Below are positions 7,702 through 17,008 of a DNA stretch of 64,000 nt, piece after piece. Positions within the stretch are counted from its first letter, which is position 1. Every line of letters starts with the position of its first letter. The notes under the pieces were generated by a model. It saw nothing but the letters and a program-made list of their open reading frames with translations. It made no database searches and was not told where the DNA came from. Source of the DNA: Chitinibacter fontanus. Lineage in GTDB: Bacteria > Pseudomonadota > Gammaproteobacteria > Burkholderiales > Chitinibacteraceae. The stretch lies in contig NZ_CP058952.1 of the NCBI RefSeq assembly GCF_013423785.1, forward strand, positions 3,313,665-3,377,664, given 5' to 3'. The position numbers and the translations under genes are program-made.

Positions 7702-8340
7702 CTAGTATACTTTTTTGGTCAGGATCATTAGATTTTGTTCTTGTTTGATCTGAAAGCGGTTCAGGGTACTGGTTCCAATTAAGATCGGGCTATTGTCTTC
7801 ACTGTCGCGCACAACGACCGGTACATCATACAAGGTTACGTTCGCCAAGCGGATCTGTGGCAATTTAACAATCCATGCGGCAATGGTGCCATTCGCGGTT
7901 TGTGTGCGCGCAGCTTGCCCATTTTTGTAAGCAATTTTCATGTACTCGGCCGCAGGCCGTGACATGGATAAGTGCGTTGCGCCGGTATCAATCACACCCT
8001 TAAGTGAGCCTTGGTTGATAAAGACATCGGCCATATAGTGGCCACGCTCGTCTGCGGTCAGTACAACGCTTGCACCGCTGTCATTCCCATTGTTTGTACT
8101 GGATACATATCCCTGACCCAGTTGCAGCTGCTGCTGTTTACCGTTATTGGCAATCAGTGCTGATTCGCCCTGAATCGCAATGATTTTAAAACTGCCACTT
8201 TCTTGCCCGGCTTGCAGGGTTTTTTTCTGCCCATTAATTTGAAAAACGCCTTTGTTGCCCATAGTGCCAATGAGTACGATGTCATCTGCAAAGCAGAGAC
8301 TAGATAGCAATAGGCTCAGCATAATGAATGATTTGATCAT
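7702..8340 (-). CDS. Periplasmic retropepsin-like aspartic protease (clan AA)
   Basis: The 212-aa protein has a signal peptide (MIKSFIMLSLLLSSLCFADD), an N-terminal beta-rich region of about 80 residues and a C-terminal single-lobe aspartic protease domain with the active-site motif GVIDTGATHLSMS near residues 117-129. Such bacterial TIGR02281-like proteins are expected to dimerise to form the active site; substrates are unknown. The start codon lies 1 nt after the dusA stop on the same strand, so the two genes are co-transcribed. Confidence 0.85.
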   Translation of the reverse strand: MIKSFIMLSLLLSSLCFADDIVLIGTMGNKGVFQINGQKKTLQAGQESGSFKIIAIQGESALIANNGKQQQLQLGQGYVSSTNNGNDSGASVVLTADERGHYMADVFINQGSLKGVIDTGATHLSMSRPAAEYMKIAYKNGQAARTQTANGTIAAWIVKLPQIRLANVTLYDVPVVVRDSEDNSPILIGTSTLNRFQIKQEQNLMILTKKVY

Positions 8341-8341
8341 A

Positions 8342-9373
8342 TCAATTCTCGCTAGTCATAGATTGCCGAGCATCCGCGCCTTGCTCCAGTGCATTGAGTG
8401 CTTGCTCGATTAGAGTCCAGTTGGCATTTTTAAGCAGTGTGGCATCTGAAAGCATTCTACGCCATTGACGAGCACCATACTGCCCTTGATATAGCCCTAA
8501 GATATGACGAGCAATGAAGCGTAGTGGCGTACCGCTGGATAGTTCGGCCTCAATAAATGGGCGCAGATTCTCCATCGCGCCACGACGAGTCTGCTCGCGT
8601 GCAGTGTGTCCGTAAATGGCCGCGTCAACCCCGGTTAATATCCATGGGTTGTGGTAGGCTTCGCGACCAACCATCACGCCATCCACATGACTCAGATGTT
8701 CTATGCTTTGGCTAACGGTGGTGATGCCGCCGTTAATAATGATTTCTAAGTGGGGGAAGTCGCGTTTTAGCTGATAGGCGTAATCATATTTAAGCGGCGG
8801 AATTTCGCGATTTTCTTTTGGGCTTAGGCCTTTCAAAATGGCGTTGCGCGCATGAACAATGAAGATCTGGCAGCCGGCTTCTGCAATCTGACCAACAAAA
8901 TCGCGTACAAATGCATAATCCTCGATTTTATCAATACCGATACGGTGCTTGACCGTAACATCAATCTCGCATGCATCTCGCATTGCTTTTACGCCATCAG
9001 CCACCAAGTTAGGTTCAAGCATCAAGCAGGCGCCAAATGAGCCCGATTGTACGCGCTCGCTTGGGCAGCCTACGTTCAAATTCACTTCATCATAACCCCA
9101 GTTTTGGGCAATCTTGGCGCAGCGTGCCAAGTCTGCCGGTTCACTGCCGCCTAGCTGCAAGGCAATCGGGTGTTCGGTAGGGTCAAAGCGCAAATGCCGC
9201 ATCTGATCGCCATGTAGTATCGCACCTGTATTGACCATCTCGGTATATAACCAAGTCTGGCTGGATAACTCCCGGGCAAAGCGGCGATAAAAGCGGTCTG
9301 TCCAGTCGAGCATGGGGGCGATGCAAAAACGGCGACTGGGTGACTTGGCCTCTAGGCTCTGATTTAGCTGCAT
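8342..9373 (-). CDS. dusA: tRNA-dihydrouridine(20/20a) synthase DusA
   Basis: DusA reduces uridines 20 and 20a of tRNA to dihydrouridine using FMN and NADPH. The 343-aa protein has the FMN-binding CIAPMLDWTDRFYRRFAREL near residues 17-36, the catalytic Cys in NLNVGCPSERVQSGSFGACL, VKHRIGID, IVHARNA and INGGI/VDGVMVGREAYHNPW. The internal YRRFAREL and the WTDRF motif favour DusA over DusB or DusC. A 16-bp palindrome lies 31 nt before the start. Confidence 0.94.
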   Translation of the reverse strand: MQLNQSLEAKSPSRRFCIAPMLDWTDRFYRRFARELSSQTWLYTEMVNTGAILHGDQMRHLRFDPTEHPIALQLGGSEPADLARCAKIAQNWGYDEVNLNVGCPSERVQSGSFGACLMLEPNLVADGVKAMRDACEIDVTVKHRIGIDKIEDYAFVRDFVGQIAEAGCQIFIVHARNAILKGLSPKENREIPPLKYDYAYQLKRDFPHLEIIINGGITTVSQSIEHLSHVDGVMVGREAYHNPWILTGVDAAIYGHTAREQTRRGAMENLRPFIEAELSSGTPLRFIARHILGLYQGQYGARQWRRMLSDATLLKNANWTLIEQALNALEQGADARQSMTSEN

Positions 9374-9404
9374 GTTGGTGCCTTTGGTGGTGCTTTGATG
9401 CTTT

Positions 9405-9420
9405 AAATCTATATAGATTT
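9405..9420. promoter_or_regulatory. Perfect 16-bp AT-rich palindrome upstream of dusA
   Basis: AAATCTATATAGATTT is a perfect palindrome 31 nt before the dusA start codon. It could be an operator or part of the promoter. The rest of the gap 9421-9677 shows no gene, tRNA or strong terminator. Confidence 0.45.
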
Positions 9421-9677
9421 ACATTGATTGATCGGGTTTGCGTGTAGCCCAGTAATGTAGCTGGCTCGAAATGTGTCTGCGCATCGCCGTGGCGGCATGA
9501 TTGCCGTTTTTTGTTGCAATCAAAATTAACAGCGTAGCTGGCGCATTATCGTACCCTGCACAGCTTCGGTCAAACACGCAGGTCGAAGGACCTAGTCAAT
9601 CTATTAAATATCTGAGCAGATGTGTGAGTATTAGCGACAAAATTTAGTCGAACTGATGTTTGCGCTAAACGACGCAG

Positions 9678-10466
9678 TTATCTGGTATAGGTATCAATCA
9701 GCGCTTTGAGTTCATTTTGCTTTTCACTTTCCCGAATAGCGGTGTTGAGCTTGTCGATGAAATCCGCCTTATACGGTAGATTTGTCACAGCGCTGTAGGC
9801 GATGTACGCCGTCTGGCTAGCTATTTCTACCGTGTCAATTAGCTTTAGCTCTTTGATTGTTGCATCTGCCCTCGGATCAGCTTTTAATTTACTCAATGCA
9901 TAATGAATAGACAGCCGATCGTTGACGTAACAACCAATCCGACCAGCAGCCAGTTTACGAATATTAATTTCGTTTCCGCGTGCTTCATCAATATGTATTT
10001 GTTTGAGTTTGATCGCCGCTTGAAGGCTCTCCGAGAGGAGATATCCGCCATTAATGCCTAGTGTGACATCCGAAAAATCGCTCTGAAATTCGCGGCGAGG
10101 GTGTGTCATCACGGTGCTGCTACACGTGATAACAATGCTTTCTTTATTAAGTGGCAGGGAATATGGGTGGATGTAATCACGATCAGCAAACTGATAGGGA
10201 GGAAAAAGCGCAAAGGCCTCTCCCGTCTTTAGCATGGCAAGCCCTCTTTTCCAAGGGATGGGCTTAATATTGATCCGGTATCCTTGTACGCGCTGGCTCA
10301 GCTTGCGCAGATAATCCACATAAATACCTTTAAACTCACCAGCTTCCACAAATGAGTACGGCGGATAAGCTTCATCGCCATAAATGGTTACGGAGATTGG
10401 GTTGTCAGCGTTTACTGGCAAGCTAAGTAATAGTGCGACGATGGCAGTAAGGGGGCGAAACGGCAT
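9678..10466 (-). CDS. Periplasmic solute-binding protein, family 3
   Basis: The 262-aa protein has a signal peptide (MPFRPLTAIVALLLSLPVNA) and the amino-acid-type SBP_bac_3 fold: YGDEAYPPYSFVEAGEFKGIYVD near residues 29-51, LGINGGYLL, and the late ADFIDKLNTAIRESEKQNEL helix. No ABC permease or ATPase gene is adjacent, so it is either a subunit for a transporter encoded elsewhere or a stand-alone ligand sensor. A large sensor kinase is encoded 750 bp away on the other strand, but no functional link is shown by the sequence. Confidence 0.85.
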   Translation of the reverse strand: MPFRPLTAIVALLLSLPVNADNPISVTIYGDEAYPPYSFVEAGEFKGIYVDYLRKLSQRVQGYRINIKPIPWKRGLAMLKTGEAFALFPPYQFADRDYIHPYSLPLNKESIVITCSSTVMTHPRREFQSDFSDVTLGINGGYLLSESLQAAIKLKQIHIDEARGNEINIRKLAAGRIGCYVNDRLSIHYALSKLKADPRADATIKELKLIDTVEIASQTAYIAYSAVTNLPYKADFIDKLNTAIRESEKQNELKALIDTYTR

Positions 10467-10596
10467 ACCACCACGGTCCTGTGTGAGTGAACTAGCTGTG
10501 CAGAGCTGGCAACGTCTGTTGATTACAGCTTCTCTATCGTAGTTTGCCGAGATGTTGTGAGCAATCTGATTTTGGTCTGGTGAATGCGGCTCAGGT

Positions 10597-10908
10597 TATT
10601 ATTATCTGGGGCACTATCCAGGCAAGACCGAGCGCGCCTTGCGCAATATCGTGCAGTACGCGCGGGAATGATGGCAATTGTATGTGGTGACGATAATTCA
10701 CCGAGTGGGGCAATTAGCGTTTGCTGAGCTAGTGATCACCGCCAGCCAACATCCGGTAGCTGCCTATGCAGCCAATACCTATCTGATGGATTTGATAAAA
10801 ACTCAAGCGCCATTTGGGAGAAAAGAAATCACCCAGCAAGGTGAGCACTAGGTTGATCTAAAGGCGTCAGATGTCATTGCTCAAAGGCGGTGGATAGTCG
10901 ATGAGGCA
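10597..10908 (+). pseudogene. moaE: moaE remnant (molybdopterin synthase large subunit)
   Basis: Frame-1 translation of this apparently empty gap gives LGHYPGKTERALRNIVQYAR, then a stop, then IIHRVGQLAF, ITASQHPVAAYAANTYLMDL, IKTQAPFGRKE, QGEH, a second stop and VDLKASDVIAQRRW. This follows the MoaE order (EHYPGMTE, IHRVG, YLMDYLKTRAPFWKKE, W-V-ARASD, RW). Both stops are in one frame: a TGA at 10669-10671 after the YARE codons and a TAG where MoaE normally has Trp. The PFWK motif is changed to PFGRK and the first third of the gene is missing. No other moa gene is nearby. It is a decayed, non-coding relic. Confidence 0.85.
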
Positions 10909-11219
10909 TAGTCACCCTACCGGGAGTATTTTCCGTTTGATTTGCCCATTCAATTTGTAGTAGTAAGCTGTTAGCACTATTGAATTTGTACTTGGTTTTA
11001 TCTGTTTAATAGCCAAAATAATCCCTTCAACAAAACATGTATCAATCGTGGTGTTCTGCCGACTCTTTATCGCCTATATTTCATTGTAAAGTTTGAGTTG
11101 TACGGTCTTCGTAAAAAAGAAAATCAGCGAGTGTCTTCTATTTCTTCGTGGATGACATAGAGGGTAAGTATGCGCCTTTTTGCGCTCGGATCACTGAAAA
11201 ATTGCAGTGAGTGCCTTAT
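10909..11219. other. Gap before the sensor kinase gene, no gene seen
   Basis: About 310 bp without a supported reading frame. The only structure noted is a short hairpin (TCACTG at 11191-11196 pairing with CAGTGA at 11205-11210, 8-nt loop) that ends immediately before the possible start codons of the kinase gene. A promoter for the kinase is expected here but no convincing -35/-10 pair was found. Confidence 0.4.
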
Positions 11220-14200
11220 ATGAGTCTCATCTTCAATACTATTTTGAGTCGTGCCACGAAGTCTGGAGTGGGCCTTCAAGTATCGTTGTTTGCGATCTTA
11301 ATATTGCTGGTGCCTGTGCTATCAATTGGCACTTTCTCAATTTACCGTCCCTACATAGAGGCAAATACATTTGCGGATCTGACTGAAATTGCGCAACTGA
11401 AAGCAAGTCAAATTGAAGCCTGGTTTGATGAACGAAGAAGTGATGGAGCTTTGATTGTCAGCGATCCGCTCGTGCTTGCACAGGCCACGTTAGGTTCAGC
11501 TGGTAAAGTTTCGGCAAATCCAAGTAAGCATATTCAAACACTTTTTGACCGAATTAGAGCTACGGGTGATTACCATGGGGTATGTCTAGTTACTCCCGGC
11601 GCGCAAATACTGCACGCAAGCGGTGATTGTGCAGTAGACGATCCTCAGCTGCAAAAAGGCTTGCAAGGACTTGGGTCTTCGCATGCAGCTAACCAGCATT
11701 TTTATCTGTATCGCGATAAGACACAGGATGTGCATCTAGATTGGCTGTTCCCAATCGGTGATACAAGAAACGAACAAGTGCAGCTTGCTCACTCAAAAGC
11801 GGGGGGTGAAGCGCCAGTTGTCATCCTGATTTTAAGGATGAATTTAAGCAAACTTCTTTACCCACAACTTAAAAAATGGCCGGATGCCAGAAAAACAGGC
11901 GAATCAATTCTGATACGCCGTCGTGGTGACAAAGTTGAATTCATCAACGATATCCACCACGACAAATTCTCTTCACTTACTTTGCAATTGCCTCTGAACC
12001 CCGTATTGCCAGCCGCAGCCGCCGTACTTTCTTCAGGCGTCGGCCATATATCTGGCATCGATGATCGTGGTTCGAGTGTTCTGGCCGCATTTTGTCCGGT
12101 TGTCGGTACGGATTGGTATGTGCTGGCTCAGGTCGACGAGGCTGAAGTACTAGCCTCACTGCGTCAAATGATTTTATGGGGGACTTTAATTGCATTGGTG
12201 ATAATTACAATCATTGGCTTAATGTTGTTTGCATACTGGAAGCAACGACATCAACTTTTTCAAGCTAATGAATATTTACAGAATGCGAAAATTGAAAATG
12301 AGCTGCTGCAATCATCTGAGCGATTTTTTTCTACTTTTGAGTTAAGTCCAATTGGTGGAGTTATCACGGCCATTAGTGATGGACGTATTCTTCGGGTTAA
12401 TAAAAACTTTGTACGCGATTTTGCTTGGACTGAAGAAGATTTGATTGGACGGACGACAAGTGAAAGCGGATTTTGGAATGATGGCAATTACAGTAGAAAT
12501 GATTTTGTTGATGCACTTTTGCATAAAGACCGTCTGGTTGATTTTAAAACGGCAATAAAGCGAAAAGATCAAGTAATCTGCCAGGTGCGGATTTCATCAT
12601 GCCTAATTGATTTTGATGGAGAGCAGTGCATTCTTTCATTTGTTACGGATATTACTGATGCTGAAATGGCTACCGCAAGACTAATTGCGGCAGAAGCATT
12701 TAGTAGAGATGTTCTTGATTCCAGTAATGCCCATATTGCTGTTGTCGATGCAGAGGGTACGATTATTGCAACCAACCGTAGATGGCAGGAATTTCCTGCG
12801 CAAAACAGTAATTTTGCCAATGAGGTGGCAGCCGCTACTGGCGTGGGGAATAATTATCTTAATGTGTGCAAAAAAACTTCTGGGTATGATGCAATAGATG
12901 CCATGGCTGCACAAAATGGGATCGGAGATGTATTGGCTAAGCGTATTCCTTATTTCGAGTTGGAATATCCATGCCATTCTCCAACCGAACAACGCTGGTT
13001 TTCAATGCACGTTTCTCCATTGCAGCAAAAGCAAGGTGGTGCGGTGATAGCTCATGTAAATATCACGTCGCGTAAATTGGCTGAGCTGGAATTAAATAAA
13101 ATATCATTAGCAGTTGAGCAAAGTACTTCTGTGGTGATTATTACCAATATTCATGCGCAAATAGAATATGTAAATGATGCTTTTATTGCGGCAACTGGCT
13201 ATACGCGCGAAGAGATCATCGGCAAAAATCCCCGTTTTTTGAAATCGGGTAACACGCCCGATGAGACTTATGCCCGGATGTGGTCAGAATTGGCGCAGGG
13301 GCACCAGTGGGAAGGTACATTCCACAATAAGACAAAAGATGGTTCTATTTCAGTAGAGTTTGCTCGTATCACTCCTTTGCGCGATACAAGTGGAATGGTG
13401 ACGCATTATGTCGCAGTGGAGGAGGATGTTACTGAAAAACTCCAAATGTCAGAGGAATTGGAGCGACATAAAAATGAATTGGAATTATTGGTAAAAGAAA
13501 GAACCCAACAGTTGCACGATGCAATGGATTCTTTGCACTCAAGTGAAGAACGCCTTGGGATGGCGCTTGCCGCAACTAATGACGGGCTGTGGGATTGGAA
13601 TATCCCAACTGGTAAGGTGATTTGCAATGAAGCCTATTACGCCATGCTGGGGTTTAGCCGTGATGAGTTGGGTGACAATGTTGCAGATGTATGGATCAAT
13701 TTATTGCCTAAAAATAAACGAGGTGAAATTGTTACGCAAGCAATGCAATTGCTAGAGCGGGAAGGCGGATATTCACTTGAATTTCAGTTGCAAAGCAAAA
13801 ATGGAGATACCAAATGGATTCTGAGTCGAGCAAAACTAACTAAGCGCGATCAGTTAGGAAAGCCGGAACGTGTAGTTGGCACTCACACTGATTTATCTGC
13901 GCGCAAGCAGTTAGAGTTTGCTTTACGCGAGGCAAAGGATGCTGCTGTTGCTGCTAATGTTGCTAAGAGCTCATTTCTAGCCAATATGAGTCATGAGATT
14001 CGCACACCGATGAATGCCATTTTGGGCACAACATATTTACTGCGTCGTGACGAAAAAAATCCAACTCAACTAGAGCGGCTTAATCGTATTGACGCCGCAA
14101 CACAGCATTTGCTTTCCTTGGTTAATGACATTCTTGATTTGTCAAAAATTGAAGCAAATCATTTGCAGCTAGAGTGCATAGATTTTCATCTTGGCATGTT

Positions 14201-15545
14201 GTTCGACCAAGTGACATCGATGATGGGTGATGCGGCCCGCAAAAAAGGGCTAAGCCTACAGTGTAGCCTTGAGGATGTCCCCTTGTGGTTGCACGGTGAT
14301 CCTACACGCCTTCGTCAGGCATTAATTAATTATCTTAGCAATGCGATTAAATTTACTCGTGTAGGTCAGATTGAACTCCGAGGGCTAGTTGTCTGTGAAA
14401 CTGATTTCGGGGTGGAGCTGCGCTTTGAAGTTGAAGATGCCGGAGAGGGAATACCCGCAGAGCAGCAAGGTAAATTATTTCACGCTTTTGAGCAGGCTGA
14501 TGTCTCGACCACACGCAAATATGGTGGCACTGGACTTGGTTTGGCGATCACTCGTCGGTTAGCGAATCTGATGGGGGGAGATGCTGGTGTGATTAGCGAA
14601 GTGGGTAAAGGATCCATTTTTTGGTTTTCTGCACTGTTAAAACGCGGGGAGGGTGAATTAGCAAGCAATCTCTCAAGTCATCCGGCGCTGGTTGGTGATG
14701 TGGGAGCGCTGAAGTTGCTAAGTGGTTTTGCGGGTGCTCGTATCTTGTTGGCTGATGATTTGGAGGTCAATCGAGAGTTAATGATTGCTTTGCTTGAAGG
14801 CACGGGCCTTATTGTTGATACGGCAGCGGATGGCCGTGAAGCTGTTGAGAAAGCAGCTGCGCAAAGGTATGCCATCATTTTGATGGATATGCAAATGCCG
14901 GAAATGGATGGTTTAGAAGCATCTAAGTTGATTTTGAGTCAGGGCAAAGCGCCAGAACACCCTTATATTATTGCAATTACTGCTAATGCTTTTGGTGAAG
15001 ATCGACGGGCCTGCGAAGAAGTGGGGATGGTGGATTTTTTGCCTAAGCCAATTGAGCCTGAACATTTTTTTCAAACCCTCGCATTTTGGTTGTCCAAAGC
15101 TGCGGTTGCCAAAGATCTCTCCAATACCGAGCCAACTGGACAGTCCTCATCTGAAGCAACGGGTGGTGATATGTCCGTTATGGCTAGTGGTGCGCTACCG
15201 GGCCTTGATGTCGTGGCTGGTTTAACTCTTTGGGATGGTAAAGTGGCGCCATATCAGAAATTCCTCGGTAAATTTGCAGCGGCACACGAAAAGGTTACTC
15301 AAGATATGAGGCTGGCAATACACCAGAATAATTTCCTTGATGTAAGTGCGCAGGCTCATAAACTCAAAGGGGCAGCCGCCACCTTGGCGCTTACCGAGGT
15401 GGCCAATATTGCCAGTGAAGTGGAGCGGCAGGCTAAAACAGCAGAAGGAGAGGCTGTTGAGTTGAATGATTTACTGCAAAAACTTGATCAGGCTTTAACA
15501 ACTACCTTTAATTCAATAGCGCGCTATATCGGCTCGCAGCGGTAG
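11220..15545 (+). CDS. Large hybrid sensor histidine kinase (sensor-PAS4-HisKA-HATPase-REC-Hpt)
   Basis: The 1441-aa membrane protein is a complete phosphorelay on one chain. In order: TM helix about 18-40, a periplasmic region of about 280 residues, TM helix about 320-341, four PAS-like domains (about 366-480, 495-615, 629-745 with [20 protein letters not shown], and 776-895), HisKA with the phospho-acceptor His925 in [16 protein letters not shown], HATPase with [10 protein letters not shown] and GTGLGLAIT, a receiver with Asp1223 in [12 protein letters not shown], and a C-terminal Hpt with His1380 in [12 protein letters not shown]. No separate response regulator gene is adjacent. A GTG at 11211 is an alternative start; neither has a good ribosome site. 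Ligand and output are unknown. Confidence 0.93.
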   Translation: MSLIFNTILSRATKSGVGLQVSLFAILILLVPVLSIGTFSIYRPYIEANTFADLTEIAQLKASQIEAWFDERRSDGALIVSDPLVLAQATLGSAGKVSANPSKHIQTLFDRIRATGDYHGVCLVTPGAQILHASGDCAVDDPQLQKGLQGLGSSHAANQHFYLYRDKTQDVHLDWLFPIGDTRNEQVQLAHSKAGGEAPVVILILRMNLSKLLYPQLKKWPDARKTGESILIRRRGDKVEFINDIHHDKFSSLTLQLPLNPVLPAAAAVLSSGVGHISGIDDRGSSVLAAFCPVVGTDWYVLAQVDEAEVLASLRQMILWGTLIALVIITIIGLMLFAYWKQRHQLFQANEYLQNAKIENELLQSSERFFSTFELSPIGGVITAISDGRILRVNKNFVRDFAWTEEDLIGRTTSESGFWNDGNYSRNDFVDALLHKDRLVDFKTAIKRKDQVICQVRISSCLIDFDGEQCILSFVTDITDAEMATARLIAAEAFSRDVLDSSNAHIAVVDAEGTIIATNRRWQEFPAQNSNFANEVAAATGVGNNYLNVCKKTSGYDAIDAMAAQNGIGDVLAKRIPYFELEYPCHSPTEQRWFSMHVSPLQQKQGGAVIAHVNITSRKLAELELNKISLAVEQSTSVVIITNIHAQIEYVNDAFIAATGYTREEIIGKNPRFLKSGNTPDETYARMWSELAQGHQWEGTFHNKTKDGSISVEFARITPLRDTSGMVTHYVAVEEDVTEKLQMSEELERHKNELELLVKERTQQLHDAMDSLHSSEERLGMALAATNDGLWDWNIPTGKVICNEAYYAMLGFSRDELGDNVADVWINLLPKNKRGEIVTQAMQLLEREGGYSLEFQLQSKNGDTKWILSRAKLTKRDQLGKPERVVGTHTDLSARKQLEFALREAKDAAVAANVAKSSFLANMSHEIRTPMNAILGTTYLLRRDEKNPTQLERLNRIDAATQHLLSLVNDILDLSKIEANHLQLECIDFHLGMLFDQVTSMMGDAARKKGLSLQCSLEDVPLWLHGDPTRLRQALINYLSNAIKFTRVGQIELRGLVVCETDFGVELRFEVEDAGEGIPAEQQGKLFHAFEQADVSTTRKYGGTGLGLAITRRLANLMGGDAGVISEVGKGSIFWFSALLKRGEGELASNLSSHPALVGDVGALKLLSGFAGARILLADDLEVNRELMIALLEGTGLIVDTAADGREAVEKAAAQRYAIILMDMQMPEMDGLEASKLILSQGKAPEHPYIIAITANAFGEDRRACEEVGMVDFLPKPIEPEHFFQTLAFWLSKAAVAKDLSNTEPTGQSSSEATGGDMSVMASGALPGLDVVAGLTLWDGKVAPYQKFLGKFAAAHEKVTQDMRLAIHQNNFLDVSAQAHKLKGAAATLALTEVANIASEVERQAKTAEGEAVELNDLLQKLDQALTTTFNSIARYIGSQR

Positions 15546-15665
15546 GCTGTTTTAAACATTCAAAAACCAATCTGCACTTAAAGTATGTGAATGAAGCGGC
15601 TGGGAGTTGGTGGCAACATGAAAAGGTGTTGGGGATCTATTTGACGTAAGTCTGAGCAAGCAATG

Positions 15666-15736
15666 AGCGGGTGAAGGGAATCGAACCCTCGTATGCAGCT
15701 TGGGAAGCTACCGTTCTACCATTGAACTACACCCGC
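15666..15736 (-). tRNA. tRNA-Gly (anticodon CCC)
   Basis: Read on the minus strand, the 7-bp acceptor stem GCGGGTG/CACCCGC closes a full cloverleaf: D arm with GTTC/GAAC, anticodon stem GTAGC/GCTGC around the loop TTCCCAA, and a T arm with loop TTCGATT. Loop position 34-36 reads CCC, so it decodes GGG glycine. The discriminator is T, as expected for glycine, and CCA is not encoded. It lies between the kinase gene and dcd, 25 nt upstream of the dcd stop on the same strand. Confidence 0.95.
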
Positions 15737-15761
15737 ACAAGCGCTACATTATAGCAGTAAT

Positions 15762-16337
15762 TTATGTTTTCGGTAGGGTTACGCCGTGTTGTCCCTGATA
15801 TTTTCCACCGCGGTCACGGTAGCTGGTTTCGCACACGTCATCCGCATCTGCTTCAAAGAATAAGACTTGCGCTACACCTTCATTGGCGTAAATTTTTGCC
15901 GGTAAGGGCGTTGTGTTGGAAAATTCAAGAGTCACATAGCCTTCCCATTCTGGCTCAAATGGGGTGACGTTCACAATAATGCCACAACGAGCATAGGTCG
16001 ATTTGCCTAAACAAACTGTCAACGCATTGCGCGGGATGCGGAAATATTCAACGGTGCGTGCTAATGCAAATGAATTGGGCGGGATGATGCAGTAGCCTTT
16101 GCCGGAAACATTAACAAAACTGTTTTCGTCGAAATTTTTCGGGTCGACAATGGTCGAGTTTAAATTGGTGAAAACTTTGAATTCGTCAGCACAGCGGATG
16201 TCATAGCCGTAGCTGGATGTGCCGTAAGAGACGATGCGCTCGCCGTTGACTTCTTTAACCTGACCCGGCACAAACGGCTCGATCATGCCGTGCTCTTGCG
16301 CCATCCGGCGAATCCACTTATCCGATTTGATACTCAT
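15762..16337 (-). CDS. dcd: dCTP deaminase
   Basis: Dcd deaminates dCTP to dUTP and so feeds dTMP synthesis. The start is the ATG at 16337 ([20 protein letters not shown]); a further 15 codons upstream are open but do not resemble the family. At 191 aa it has normal length. Family marks are [17 protein letters not shown] near residues 37-53, [34 protein letters not shown] near 110-143 with the catalytic Glu, and the C-terminal [11 protein letters not shown]. The nearest gene on the same strand is the tRNA-Gly downstream. Confidence 0.97.
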   Translation of the reverse strand: MSIKSDKWIRRMAQEHGMIEPFVPGQVKEVNGERIVSYGTSSYGYDIRCADEFKVFTNLNSTIVDPKNFDENSFVNVSGKGYCIIPPNSFALARTVEYFRIPRNALTVCLGKSTYARCGIIVNVTPFEPEWEGYVTLEFSNTTPLPAKIYANEGVAQVLFFEADADDVCETSYRDRGGKYQGQHGVTLPKT

Positions 16338-16489
16338 GTTTGTCACACGCCTGTAAATGTTTTGCCCGTATTGTACTAGCAAACCAGCATTTGGCTAAAC
16401 AAGTTGAATGGTTAATGAGGCTTGCTTAGCTGACTACAATTGCCGACAATGAACTAAGGTATTTACTTTGTAACAATTTTGGAGAATCC

Positions 16490-16951
16490 ATGAGTTCTGC
16501 CCTGTGCGCCGCACTACAGCAACTACCTACTACCAATGCTGGCCAATTCGATCTCTCTCAACTGGCCACGCCTTATGCAGTAATTTATTTTTACCCTAAA
16601 GATAATACGCCCGGTTGTACGACGGAAACGGCCGATTTTAGAGATCACTATGCGCAGTTTTTAGCAGCTGGCGCTACGGTTTACGGGGTGTCGCGCGATA
16701 GCCTTAAAAGTCACGAAAACTTTAAAGCCAAGCTGGCGCTTGAGTTTGAGTTAATTTCAGACCCTGATGAGCAGGCGTGCGAGGCTTTTGGGGTAATGAA
16801 AATGAAGAATATGTATGGCAAACAGGTGAGGGGTATTGAGCGTAGCACCTTTGTCATCAATGCCTCTGGCGAGATACTAAAGGAGTGGCGTGGTGTGAAA
16901 GTACCTAATCACGTTGCCGAAGTGCTCGGTTTTGTTGAAAGTTTGAAGTAG
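16490..16951 (+). CDS. bcp: Thioredoxin-dependent peroxiredoxin, Bcp/PrxQ type
   Basis: The enzyme reduces hydrogen peroxide and organic peroxides with thioredoxin. The 153-aa protein contains the peroxidatic motif YPKDNTPGCTTETADFRDHY at about residues 36-55; the peroxidatic Cys stands in GCTTE, while the resolving Cys five residues later found in two-Cys members is absent. YGVSRDSLKSHENF and RSTFVINASGEI follow. The start has a GGAG ribosome site. A strong intrinsic terminator follows the stop. Confidence 0.93.
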   Translation: MSSALCAALQQLPTTNAGQFDLSQLATPYAVIYFYPKDNTPGCTTETADFRDHYAQFLAAGATVYGVSRDSLKSHENFKAKLALEFELISDPDEQACEAFGVMKMKNMYGKQVRGIERSTFVINASGEILKEWRGVKVPNHVAEVLGFVESLK

Positions 16952-16955
16952 TTTA

Positions 16956-16979
16956 AAGCGGCCGTCGAGCCGCTTTTTT
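16956..16979 (+). terminator. Intrinsic terminator after the peroxiredoxin gene
   Basis: AAAGCGGC, a 6-nt loop, then GCCGC and six T residues. It lies directly after the bcp stop codon and before the PhoH-like gene. Confidence 0.88.
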
Positions 16980-17008
16980 GTTGTCCAATCTGATCGGAGG
17001 AAAGCATC

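Noticed and set aside
16383..16489. Gap between dcd and the peroxiredoxin gene as a regulatory RNA
   Set aside because: Short divergent promoter gap with no stable hairpin.
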